Source of the DNA: a bacterium
GTDB lineage: Bacteria; Patescibacteriota; Minisyncoccia; Phycocordibacterales; UBA5272
Assembly (NCBI GenBank): GCA_023267475.1
Contig: JAHFND010000019.1
Span: 1 to 9,172 of the forward strand
Reading direction: 5' to 3'
Length of the DNA stretch: 9,172 bases
Both the position numbers and the translations under genes were made by a program. Of this stretch, positions 1-6,188 are shown piece after piece. Below the pieces are notes generated by a model. The model made no database searches and had not been told where the DNA came from. It saw only the letters and a list, made by a program, of their open reading frames with translations. Each line of letters opens with the position of its first letter. Within the stretch, counting starts at the first letter, position 1.

Positions 1-317
1 TTTATTTGTTTTACGTGAGTGAAGTATCTAGACATGTCTAATATGATTCCTTCACCGAGCACTCCACCATTTTTAGATGTACCACCACCTCGTACGGTCA
101 AAGGCATACTATATTCTCTTGAGAAAGCTATAGTATATTTTATGTCTGTAGCATTTTTAGGATATATTATTGCCCTTGGTATAACTGTATAAGGAGACCC
201 ATCTTTTGAGTATTCTTCGATTGTTCTTTTAGTACAATCGATATCTCCACTTATAGATTTAGCTAGTGCAACAAAAAGCGGAGGAACTCCACTAAAAAGA
301 CTAGATACCATTTGCAT
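1..317 (-). CDS. FAD-linked oxidase, N-terminal part (PCMH-type FAD-binding domain), cut by window edge
   Basis: Only the first 105 codons are present; the gene continues past position 1. The protein starts MQMVSSLFSG and reads as the FAD_binding_4 domain of the GlcD/D-lactate dehydrogenase/glycolate oxidase group. It has a leading helix, then EEYSKDGSPYTVIPRAIIYP (residues 34-53), the usual opening of this fold. After a helix comes TVRGGGTSKNGGVLGEG (74-90), the glycine-rich loop that holds the FAD pyrophosphate, then IILDMSR. Such enzymes oxidise 2-hydroxy acids or related substrates with a bound flavin. The substrate cannot be told because the C-terminal domain is outside the window. The frame has a stop just upstream, so the start must be ATG 317 or ATG 311. 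Either overlaps the 3' end of the small membrane-protein gene, which suggests coupled translation. No clear Shine-Dalgarno is visible. The family call is firm; the exact enzyme is unknown. Confidence 0.85.
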   Translation of the reverse strand, partial: MQMVSSLFSGVPPLFVALAKSISGDIDCTKRTIEEYSKDGSPYTVIPRAIIYPKNATDIKYTIAFSREYSMPLTVRGGGTSKNGGVLGEGIILDMSRYFTHVKQI

Positions 318-495
318 ATATGGTTTTACCGTTTTGGTAGATTAGAAATACAGCAACAAAAAGAGCAAGTAGAAAGCATAAAACTAAGACTGTTGTACGC
401 AGGGTCGGATATATATTTTTCTCTGGACTGTAGATATTTTCTACTGGTTTTTGAGTGGGATCTATAGCCTGATTATTTTGAGTATTTGTATCCAT
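301..495 (-). CDS. Small single-pass membrane protein, unknown function
   Basis: I do not recognise this 64-residue protein (start MDTNTQNNQAIDP). It has a polar N-terminal half of about 30 residues. One hydrophobic helix follows (about residues 33-53, TTVLVLCFLLALFVAVFLIY), with basic residue R32 just before it, then a short polar tail ending YANGI. This predicts a cytoplasmic N-terminus and a short outside tail. The frame stays open upstream to an ATG at 540 (79 residues) and a GTG at 549, so the start is uncertain. I prefer 495 because the upstream codons give a lysine-rich stretch that does not look like an N-terminus. The stop lies 17 bases inside the next gene, the FAD-linked oxidase, so the two are probably co-transcribed and translationally coupled. 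It might anchor or assist that oxidase, but this is inference from position only. Confidence 0.5.
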   Translation of the reverse strand: MDTNTQNNQAIDPTQKPVENIYSPEKNIYPTLRTTVLVLCFLLALFVAVFLIYQNGKTIYANGI

Positions 496-561
496 GTGTA
501 TAAGTAGTATAACTTGTTTTTTCCCTTTATTATTCAGCATTCTATCCACAGTAGTGTAGTT

Positions 562-591
562 ATCTTAAAGAGGTATACTAATAGCACACAA
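562..591 (-). promoter_or_regulatory. Candidate promoter for the minus-strand small protein/FAD oxidase pair
   Basis: On the minus strand TTGTGT (591-586) and TAAGAT (567-562) are 18 bases apart, a fair match to sigma-70 -35 and -10 boxes. Transcription would start near 555, just ahead of the possible GTG 549/ATG 540 starts. The region is AT-rich, so chance matches are likely. Confidence 0.3.
574..579 (+). promoter_or_regulatory. Candidate -10 box for the envelope operon
   Basis: TATACT matches five of six bases of the -10 consensus and lies about 45 bases before the ATG at 625. The -35 position around 551-556 (gtagtg) is poor, so support is weak. Some promoter must lie in this 75-base divergent gap, because the neighbouring gene points the other way. 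Confidence 0.25.
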
Positions 592-624
592 TAATAACTT
601 ATTAATTTATTTTACGTACAATAT

Positions 625-2667
625 ATGAAGCTAGCAGCCAGTTTTTTCTCAAGACTTTATCAATACGCGACCATATGTGTCGTCGTCGGTTCACCATTGT
701 TTTTTATACCAGGAACCTCTTTTTCTCCAGAAGCTACGTATTTCATAACAATGAATATACTTATTGCTATTGCTTTGATTTCCTACGTAATTTCTGCAAG
801 TATCACAAGGACATGGCATAGCGTAACTAAACTTGAGTTTCTTTCATATTTCGTATTCGTAATAGCACTCGTACTTTCAGTACTGTTCTCTCAAGATCCA
901 AGGATGACATTATTTGGTGATTTATTTAATCCGTTTTCTGCACTTTCTCTTGCTACTTTACCTGCTGTTATGTATTTAGTAAGAACATTGCCTGAGGCTA
1001 TACGTCAGAAATTAAAGTACATTATAGTAATTATTCTAGGAGTTTCTGCATTTGTGTTCGTTACTGCACTCATGTTTACTGGAAAGATAATAGGAATTAC
1101 AAGCCAATTATTCTCAGGATTTACGAGCACTCTTTCATTCGGAGCTTACATAGGTCTATTTGTTGTCTCTTGTTTCTTCTTTGTACGTAAGATTGCAATT
1201 TCTAAGAAGTACAAAGTAGCTGTTATAACTACAGCGATACTTTTTTCAGCTTGGATAGTTTCACTTTCATCTCAAAATGATGTAAGACCAAATATGGCAA
1301 GCACTCTTTTTGTTGGTAAGGGGGTGATGCTTCATGATGGAATATTTGGAATAGGTGCTGGAAACTTTAGTCGCGCTTGGCAACTCTACCGTCCACAAAG
1401 TGTAATATCATCACAATATTTTGGTTATGATTTTAATCAAGGTTCTGACACAGTTAGTACTTTCTTTGTGACAATAGGTATTTTAGGAGTTATAGCATTC
1501 CTGATGCTTGTATTATCAGCGCTATATAGTACTTATATAAGTTATCGTCAGGCACAGAAAGGTACAAATGAACACTTTATAGTAGGATTACTAACATTGG
1601 TACTTTTGTATCTTTCTCTAGTTGCTTGGACTATTCCTTTGTCATACGCAATGCTTGTAGTGTGGATGGTCGTATCAGGTCTTGGCCTAGCGAAAGCAAG
1701 ACTCAGTGAATTTCATCCGAGTAAGAAGCTTGCTATATTAATGGTTCCACTAGCGCTGCTTCTAGGTATAAACTCAATTATGACTATACAGAAGACAAGA
1801 GCATATGCTTTATTTAACAGTATTCAATCTGTTACTAAAACTGAGGATGCTTTACCTCTGTTTGCAAAGACTGCATCTATTTATAAATTTGATGGATTTT
1901 ATAGAGCTCAAGTTGAGTACACGATAGCGGCTAACCGTTCACTGGTATCAGATAATACTTTAAGTCAAGAAGAATTAAAGAATAAATATTTAATGAACGC
2001 ATCATCATCAATAGATGCAGGACTTCAAGCAGTTGCAGCTAATAAGAATAATTATCAGAACTATGTTTCTCTGGGGCGAGCTTATGAATTATTAATACCG
2101 TTTAATAAAGATGAAGGATATGCTCCTGCAAAGAAGGCATATGAAGAGGCTGTAAAACTTTATCCAGAGAACCCTTATCTTTATGTAATGCTTGCTCGTC
2201 TTGAGGCATCTGTTGGATCAAAAGAAGGAGTTAGAACACAACTAACTGAAGCATTAAAGAAGAAAGATAATTTCGCAGATGCTCTTTATTTGATGAGTCA
2301 GCTTAAGGCATCAGATAATCAAATAGATGAAGCATTATCATATGCAGTAGAAGCTGTTAAGAATGCACCGAACGATCCATTGACATATATACAAGCAGGT
2401 CTTCTATATTACGGAAAGAAAGATTATCAAAATGCAGTGAGTGCACTAAATACTGCTCTTCAGAAAGATCCAAATAATGCAAACGTCGCTTACTTCTTAG
2501 CTTTATCACTTCGTGATGGTGGAAGACCAGACTTAGCAAAGCAAATAGCTGATGAACTATTGAAACGTAATCCAGACAATGCAGATCTAAAGACATTCAT
2601 AAAGTCACTTGATCAATCTAGTGAGAGTACAACACAAAGCACAAAGACAACAAAAGGTAAAAAATAA
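625..2667 (+). CDS. O-antigen-ligase-like polytopic membrane protein with C-terminal TPR domain
   Basis: The 680-residue protein has two parts. Residues 1 to about 390 hold roughly ten hydrophobic helices with the layout of the Wzy_C/O-antigen ligase superfamily. FSQDPRMTLFGD (89-100) is the typical first outer loop. RP at 221-222 and GIGAGNF (242-248) precede a large outer loop ending in TIGILG (283-288). Residues about 477-658 form tandem tetratricopeptide repeats (for example AKKAYEEAVKLYPENPYLYV and NAVSALNTALQKDPNNANVA), followed by a Ser/Thr/Lys tail. Members transfer or polymerise lipid-linked glycans outside the membrane, onto lipid A core, pilins or glycan chains; the acceptor here is unknown. 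The loop histidine common in WaaL/PglL-type ligases is not seen, and FNQGSDTVS stands where HN would be expected. It is the first gene of a three-gene run, and its stop overlaps the next start by one base (TAATG). Confidence 0.8.
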   Translation: MKLAASFFSRLYQYATICVVVGSPLFFIPGTSFSPEATYFITMNILIAIALISYVISASITRTWHSVTKLEFLSYFVFVIALVLSVLFSQDPRMTLFGDLFNPFSALSLATLPAVMYLVRTLPEAIRQKLKYIIVIILGVSAFVFVTALMFTGKIIGITSQLFSGFTSTLSFGAYIGLFVVSCFFFVRKIAISKKYKVAVITTAILFSAWIVSLSSQNDVRPNMASTLFVGKGVMLHDGIFGIGAGNFSRAWQLYRPQSVISSQYFGYDFNQGSDTVSTFFVTIGILGVIAFLMLVLSALYSTYISYRQAQKGTNEHFIVGLLTLVLLYLSLVAWTIPLSYAMLVVWMVVSGLGLAKARLSEFHPSKKLAILMVPLALLLGINSIMTIQKTRAYALFNSIQSVTKTEDALPLFAKTASIYKFDGFYRAQVEYTIAANRSLVSDNTLSQEELKNKYLMNASSSIDAGLQAVAANKNNYQNYVSLGRAYELLIPFNKDEGYAPAKKAYEEAVKLYPENPYLYVMLARLEASVGSKEGVRTQLTEALKKKDNFADALYLMSQLKASDNQIDEALSYAVEAVKNAPNDPLTYIQAGLLYYGKKDYQNAVSALNTALQKDPNNANVAYFLALSLRDGGRPDLAKQIADELLKRNPDNADLKTFIKSLDQSSESTTQSTKTTKGKK

Positions 2668-3341
2668 TGAACATTAATGAGATACAAAGTACATTAGACA
2701 CATTACGAATACGTCATCCTTCTTTAGATGAAGGCACACTTAAACTGCTTCTTTCTTCTGGTGGCTGGGATGAAACATCTATTCGGGAAGCGGTCGCTTT
2801 GTTTAATCATGGAGATAAAACAGACAGTAAAGTTGCCACAACAGATGTAATTGGCAAGATTGAAAATCTTCCAGAGATTATTGACTCATCACACTTACTA
2901 GAAGAACATTATGAAGATAAAAAAATTGAGATAAAACCAAAGGAAAGTGAGGATATAAAATCAGTGCCAGTAGTTGTAGAACCTATTATTGAAAAAGTAG
3001 TTGAAGAAAAAATAAAAGAACCAGAATCACTAATTGTTCCGATCAAAGAAAATTACTTTAAGAAAGAAGTGGAATTACCTGACAATTTACCACTTAGACC
3101 TTTTGAAAGCGCTCCACATGTTTGGCCATTCTCAAAGTACAAGGATGTATTTTATGGAGAAGTGATGCCTACTTTGTCTCAAGAGGAACACATTGAAGCT
3201 GAGAAAAATAAAATAGAAAAAATACGTTTAGACCCTGTGCCACTGACAAAAAAAGATGAAAGTCTGATACTCCTAGCATCTACAATGCTACTTGTTATAC
3301 TGATGTTATTGGGGTATATGTACAGTAATGGTAGATTATAA
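2667..3341 (+). CDS. Uncharacterised membrane-anchored protein with N-terminal UBA-like helical domain
   Basis: I do not recognise a named family for this 224-residue protein. Residues 5-47 look like a compact three-helix UBA/CUE-like fold: LDTLRIRHPSLDEGTLKLLL, then a GGWDE turn and a final helix EAVALF. A charged, probably disordered linker (about 50-135) is rich in Glu, Lys and Pro. An aromatic, proline-rich block follows at 141-168 (PLRPFESAPHVWPFSKYKDV). One strongly hydrophobic helix (about 199-218) then leaves only six residues outside. This predicts a tail-anchored protein with its bulk in the cytoplasm. The start is fixed by the TAATG overlap with the O-antigen-ligase-like gene, and AAAGG nine bases upstream is a weak Shine-Dalgarno. 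Tight packing with two envelope genes suggests a role in surface or glycan assembly, but no function can be assigned. Confidence 0.75.
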   Translation: MNINEIQSTLDTLRIRHPSLDEGTLKLLLSSGGWDETSIREAVALFNHGDKTDSKVATTDVIGKIENLPEIIDSSHLLEEHYEDKKIEIKPKESEDIKSVPVVVEPIIEKVVEEKIKEPESLIVPIKENYFKKEVELPDNLPLRPFESAPHVWPFSKYKDVFYGEVMPTLSQEEHIEAEKNKIEKIRLDPVPLTKKDESLILLASTMLLVILMLLGYMYSNGRL

Positions 3342-3357
3342 GTTAATTAATAAAAAT

Positions 3358-4146
3358 ATGGAACCTACTCAGACAATTGATTATAAGAAATATGCATGGA
3401 TAGCAGGGACTGTTGCTCTTGTTGGCATTGCTTTTGCTGCACTTTCTGCTGGGCTTACAGATATAAAGTCATGGAAGCACCCAACTGGACAAGTAGCATC
3501 AATAACAGTTAGTGGTGAAGGGGAGATGACAGCAATACCAGATATTGCAACTGTCACTGTGACTGTTCGAGAAGAAGGAAAGACTGTACCAGAAGTTCAG
3601 AAGTTAGTTGAGAAAAAGGTCAACGATGCTCTAAGCGCACTCTCATCTTTATCTATAGGTAAAAAAGATATTAAAACTTTATCCTATACAGTAAATCCAA
3701 AATACGAGACTCAGACGATTTATTGTATAACTATTCCTTGTCCTCAGGGTAAGTTAAAGGTGGTTGGATATGAAGTCGCACAGACAATTCAGATAAAAGT
3801 TCGCAAGATTGATTCTGCTGGTAGTGTGGTAGGGGCACTTGGAGGAATTAATATTACAGAAATATCAGGGCCTGAGTTTACGGTCGATGATATAAATGCA
3901 GTTAAGGATGGAGCGAAAAGTAAAGCGATAGATGAAGCAAAGAAAAGAGCAGAAGTAACAGCAAAGTCTCTAGGAGCTTCACTTGGAAGTATTATTCAAT
4001 ACAGTGAAGATAATGGTGGATATTATCCAGTAGCATATGGAATGGGAGTATCAGCTATGAAATCAGAATCATCAAGTGATGTAACTCTTCCACAAGGTGA
4101 GAGTGTAGTTAAGGCTAGAGTGACTATAACTTATTCATTAGAATAA
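3358..4146 (+). CDS. SIMPL domain (DUF541) protein, membrane-anchored and exported
   Basis: The 262-residue protein begins with a short cytoplasmic stretch and one hydrophobic helix (about 13-33), acting as a signal anchor. An outer SIMPL domain fills about 48-262: ITVSGEGEMTAIPDIATVTV (49-68) is the hallmark opening. VVGYEVAQTIQIKVRK (135-150) and KSKAIDEAKKRAEVTAKSLG (187-206) are the conserved middle strand and helix. In Gram-negative bacteria relatives such as E. coli YggE are periplasmic and linked to stress tolerance; the molecular activity is not settled. Cys123 and Cys128 lie in an insertion before the GY motif and could form a disulfide outside the membrane. I chose ATG 3358 over the in-frame ATG 3328, which would overlap the previous gene by 14 bases, because an A/T-rich run precedes 3358 as it does at the other native starts. 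It is the last gene before the terminator. Confidence 0.88.
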   Translation: MEPTQTIDYKKYAWIAGTVALVGIAFAALSAGLTDIKSWKHPTGQVASITVSGEGEMTAIPDIATVTVTVREEGKTVPEVQKLVEKKVNDALSALSSLSIGKKDIKTLSYTVNPKYETQTIYCITIPCPQGKLKVVGYEVAQTIQIKVRKIDSAGSVVGALGGINITEISGPEFTVDDINAVKDGAKSKAIDEAKKRAEVTAKSLGASLGSIIQYSEDNGGYYPVAYGMGVSAMKSESSSDVTLPQGESVVKARVTITYSLE

Positions 4147-4160
4147 AATCATAGTTAAGA

Positions 4161-4202
4161 AATAAAAATAACCTAGACCAAGTAGTCTGGGTTATTTTTA
4201 TT
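4161..4202 (+). terminator. Long-stem intrinsic terminator ending the envelope operon
   Basis: The left arm 4161-4178 and right arm 4185-4202 pair over 18 bases with one G-U wobble around a six-base loop (caagta). The 3' arm supplies the T-rich run. The hairpin starts 14 bases after the SIMPL stop and its last bases touch the next -35 box, so it separates two transcription units. Confidence 0.85.
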
Positions 4203-4229
4203 GACAACTCTTTACTGTTCTAGTATAAT
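4201..4229 (+). promoter_or_regulatory. Consensus sigma-70 promoter of the secE-nusG-rplK operon
   Basis: TTGACA (4201-4206) and TATAAT (4224-4229) are both perfect consensus boxes with the optimal 17-base spacer. Transcription should start near 4236, leaving a leader of about 66 bases before the secE ATG. It is by far the best promoter match in the window, fitting genes needed at high level. Confidence 0.9.
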
Positions 4230-4239
4230 GGAATCTATT

Positions 4240-4261
4240 AATGCCCTTGGGGGCGTTTTTT
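4240..4261 (+). terminator. Leader hairpin with U-run before secE: possible attenuator or 5' stabiliser
   Basis: AATGCCC (4240-4246) pairs with GGGCGTT (4251-4257), with one G-U wobble, across a four-base loop (ttgg). Six T residues run from 4256 to 4261. It would begin only about four bases after the predicted transcription start. The shape is that of an intrinsic terminator but the stem is short, so partial read-through is expected. It could attenuate the operon or protect the mRNA 5' end. Confidence 0.5.
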
Positions 4262-4301
4262 AGAATAAGGGGTTTATTATAAAACATACCGAATAAATAC
4301 T

Positions 4302-4484
4302 ATGAATCTTATTAAATACTTAAAGGAAACAAAAGCAGAACTTAAAGAAGTTGTATTTCCTAGTACTTCACAGACAGTTATTTATACCGTCGCCGTCATT
4401 CTTATTTCAGTATTGGTTGCACTTTCACTAGGTGGTATAGATCTTGGACTTCGTGAAGGTCTTACAAGATTACTCGCTCGTTAA
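4302..4484 (+). CDS. secE: Preprotein translocase subunit SecE
   Basis: The 60-residue protein is the short, one-helix form of SecE, the subunit that clamps SecY in the SecYEG export channel. The amphipathic surface helix and hinge read LKETKAELKEVVFPSTSQTV (7-26). This matches the family pattern of ELKKVxWP, with Phe19 where Trp is usual. A single transmembrane helix follows at about 25-45, then a short basic tail. It lies directly upstream of nusG, the near-universal bacterial order. The ATG is preceded by an A/T-rich stretch without a Shine-Dalgarno. It is the first gene of the operon driven by the promoter at 4201-4229. Confidence 0.93.
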   Translation: MNLIKYLKETKAELKEVVFPSTSQTVIYTVAVILISVLVALSLGGIDLGLREGLTRLLAR

Positions 4485-4501
4485 TTATTATTTTAAAAAT
4501 T

Positions 4502-5047
4502 ATGGCTAAACAGGAATTTACAGGAGAGCGTCACTGGTACGCAATTCATACATACAGTGGATACGAAAACGCAGTACAGCGTAACCTAAAGCAACGTATC
4601 GAATCTCTTGGTATGGAGAATAAGATTTTTGCTGTGGTTGTTCCACTTGAAAAGAAAATCAAAGTGAAAGGAACAAAGCGAGTAGAAGTAGAAGAAAAAA
4701 TTTACCCAGGTTATGTTCTTGTAGATATGATTGTGGATGATAATAGTTGGTATGTTGTTCGTAATACTCCTCGTGTTACTGGTTTCGTAGGTGCGGGTAC
4801 TACTCCAGTGCCACTTTCACAAAAAGAAATAGACTATCTATTTAGTCGTATGAACACAGGAGAAGTAGAACACGATATAAGTGTAGCTCTTGGTGAATTG
4901 GTTGCTATAACTGACGGTCCATTTAAGGATTTTGAAGGTAAAGTAGCTGAAGTTGATAAGCAAAGAGGTAAGCTAAAAGTGCTTGTAAACATGTTTGGAA
5001 GAGAGACACCGGTTGAGCTTGATTTCTTGCAAGTTAAGAAAATTTAA
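4502..5047 (+). CDS. nusG: Transcription termination/antitermination factor NusG
   Basis: This is a 181-residue NusG of normal length. The NGN domain occupies about 10-117: HWYAIHTYSGYENAVQRNLK (11-30) is the signature opening, and KIYPGYVLVDM (66-76) and WYVVRNTPRVTGFVG (83-97) form its core against the RNA polymerase clamp. The KOW domain (about 130-181) reads GELVAITDGPFKDFEGKVAE, then GRETPVELDFLQVKK. NusG keeps polymerase processive and couples it to the ribosome or to Rho. The gene follows secE by 17 bases and has no Shine-Dalgarno; the starting ATG sits after a TTTTAAAAATT run. All landmark motifs are intact. Confidence 0.96.
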   Translation: MAKQEFTGERHWYAIHTYSGYENAVQRNLKQRIESLGMENKIFAVVVPLEKKIKVKGTKRVEVEEKIYPGYVLVDMIVDDNSWYVVRNTPRVTGFVGAGTTPVPLSQKEIDYLFSRMNTGEVEHDISVALGELVAITDGPFKDFEGKVAEVDKQRGKLKVLVNMFGRETPVELDFLQVKKI

Positions 5048-5078
5048 GGTATATTAGGCAAACTTATAAAACACATCT

Positions 5079-5492
5079 ATGGCAGCTAAAAAAGTTACAA
5101 AGTACGTAAAAGTTCAAATTGAAGCGGGGAAAGCTTCTCCTGCTCCTCCACTTGGTCCTGCTTTAGGTCAGGCTGGTGTTCAGATTGGAGATTTCGTAAA
5201 TAAGTTCAATGCAGCTACTAAAGACATGCAAGGACGTCTATCAGTAAAGATTTATGTTTACGAAGATAGAACTTATGATTTCGTAATCAAGACTCCTACA
5301 GCATCATCACTTCTTTGGAAATTATCAGGTCTTGCAAAAGGTAACTCAAAGACAGGAGCTGGAACTATTTCAAAAGATAAGATTCGTGAAATTGCAGAAA
5401 TTAAATTAAAAGATTTAACAGCTCACACTGTAGAACAAGGAATGAAGATTATTGAAGGTAGTGCTCGTTCAGCCGGAATAAAAGTTGTATAA
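5079..5492 (+). CDS. rplK: 50S ribosomal protein L11
   Basis: The 137-residue protein matches bacterial L11 (about 141). The N-terminal domain contains VQIEAGKASPAPPLGPALGQ (12-31), the proline-rich segment that contacts GTPase factors on the ribosomal stalk base. The C-terminal rRNA-binding domain contains GLAKGNSKTGAGTISKDKIR and ends with the conserved EGSARSAGIKVV. It is the third gene of the operon, 31 bases after nusG. Unusually, it is followed at once by a terminator rather than by rplA (L1), its normal partner. No Shine-Dalgarno is seen before the ATG. Confidence 0.96.
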   Translation: MAAKKVTKYVKVQIEAGKASPAPPLGPALGQAGVQIGDFVNKFNAATKDMQGRLSVKIYVYEDRTYDFVIKTPTASSLLWKLSGLAKGNSKTGAGTISKDKIREIAEIKLKDLTAHTVEQGMKIIEGSARSAGIKVV

Positions 5493-5503
5493 TAATTACA
5501 ACA

Positions 5504-5539
5504 AAAACAAAAAACCGCAAAGTTGCGGTTTTTTGTTTT
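5504..5539 (+). terminator. Intrinsic terminator after rplK
   Basis: Arms 5504-5519 and 5524-5539 pair perfectly over 16 bases (core ACCGCA/TGCGGT) around a four-base loop. The T-rich 3' arm serves as the U-tract. It closes the secE-nusG-rplK operon 12 bases after the stop codon and insulates the following dcd gene. Confidence 0.88.
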
Positions 5540-5560
5540 ATTATATAGGCTTATTCCAGG

Positions 5561-5576
5561 ACCACAGAAATGTGGT
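5561..5576 (+). other. Small hairpin with GAAA tetraloop in the dcd leader
   Basis: ACCACA (5561-5566) and TGTGGT (5571-5576) form a perfect six-base stem closed by a GAAA loop, a stable GNRA-type tetraloop. It lies about 30 bases before the dcd ATG. No U-run follows, so it is not a clear terminator. It may stabilise the mRNA or be part of imported flanking DNA. Confidence 0.4.
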
Positions 5577-5596
5577 TTGTACAAATAATTGAAAAT

Positions 5597-5600
5597 GGAG
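5597..5600 (+). promoter_or_regulatory. Shine-Dalgarno site of dcd
   Basis: GGAG sits seven bases before the dcd ATG, optimal spacing. It is noteworthy because the native plus-strand genes here mostly lack such a site, and it fixes the dcd start at 5608. Confidence 0.7.
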
Positions 5601-5607
5601 CACATAT

Positions 5608-6174
5608 ATGGCAATCAAGCCTGATAAGTGGATCAGACGTACCGCAGAAGGCCAGAGGATGATCGAACCCTTCGAGCCTGGTCAGATAAAACAGGTTGAT
5701 GGAAGGAAGATCGTCTCGTATGGCACATCAAGCTATGGGTATGATGTGCGCTGTTCGCGGGAGTTCAAGATATTCACGAATATCAACTCGTCAATAATCG
5801 ACCCGAAAGCATTCGACGAGAAGGCGTTCGTGGATTTCAGCGGTGATGTGTGCATTATTCCGCCGAACTCTTTCGCACTTGCTCGCACTGTCGAGTACTT
5901 TCGTATTCCACGTAACGTGCTTGTGGTTTGCCTTGGCAAATCCACATATGCACGCTGTGGAATCATCGTGAACGTCACACCGCTTGAACCAGAATGGGAA
6001 GGGCATGTGACTCTCGAGTTCTCAAATACAACCACGCTCCCGGCGAAGATATACGCGAACGAAGGGGTCGCACAAATGCTATTTTTTGAATCCGACGAGG
6101 ATTGCGAGACATCCTACAAGGATCGCGGTGGAAAGTATCAGGGGCAGACCGGGGTTACGCCACCAAAGGTGTAG
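5608..6174 (+). CDS. dcd: dCTP deaminase
   Basis: Dcd deaminates dCTP to dUTP, feeding dUMP to thymidylate synthase. The 188-residue protein is full length and close to the proteobacterial form. KIVSYGTSSYGYDVRCSREF (34-53) is the conserved N-terminal core. GKSTYARCGIIVNVTP (110-125) carries the phosphate-binding K111, S112 and R116. TLEFSN (135-140) contains Glu137, matching catalytic Glu138 of E. coli Dcd. The C-terminal KDRGGKYQGQ (171-180) is the lid over the nucleotide. It looks mono-functional, so a separate dUTPase would be needed. The gene is richer in G+C than its neighbours (hand counts of single 60-base lines give 42-50%, against 32% in nusG and 23% in argS) and has a proper Shine-Dalgarno. 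Both point to lateral transfer. It converges on thyA, the next dTMP-pathway gene. Confidence 0.96.
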   Translation: MAIKPDKWIRRTAEGQRMIEPFEPGQIKQVDGRKIVSYGTSSYGYDVRCSREFKIFTNINSSIIDPKAFDEKAFVDFSGDVCIIPPNSFALARTVEYFRIPRNVLVVCLGKSTYARCGIIVNVTPLEPEWEGHVTLEFSNTTTLPAKIYANEGVAQMLFFESDEDCETSYKDRGGKYQGQTGVTPPKV

Positions 6175-6188
6175 TTATCTCGGTCTTG

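Noticed and set aside
2357..2596. Open frame on the minus strand, 79 codons
   Set aside because: It lies wholly inside the TPR part of the plus-strand gene, whose repeats are clearly coding; it shows no family motif.
3328..3357. ATG 3328 as the SIMPL start
   Set aside because: It would overlap the previous gene and add a polar tail; ATG 3358 has the A/T-rich context of the other native starts. It is not fully excluded.
4147..4301. A tRNA gene before secE, a common arrangement
   Set aside because: The gap holds a terminator, a promoter and a short hairpin; no cloverleaf arms or CCA-type end can be found.
5423..5614. Open frame on the minus strand across rplK end and the intergenic gap
   Set aside because: It runs through the conserved L11 C-terminus and a terminator hairpin; the cysteine-rich product has no recognisable motif.
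5733..6035. Minus-strand open frames inside dcd (also 5791-6006)
   Set aside because: They mirror the highly conserved dcd core; no start signal or motif supports them.
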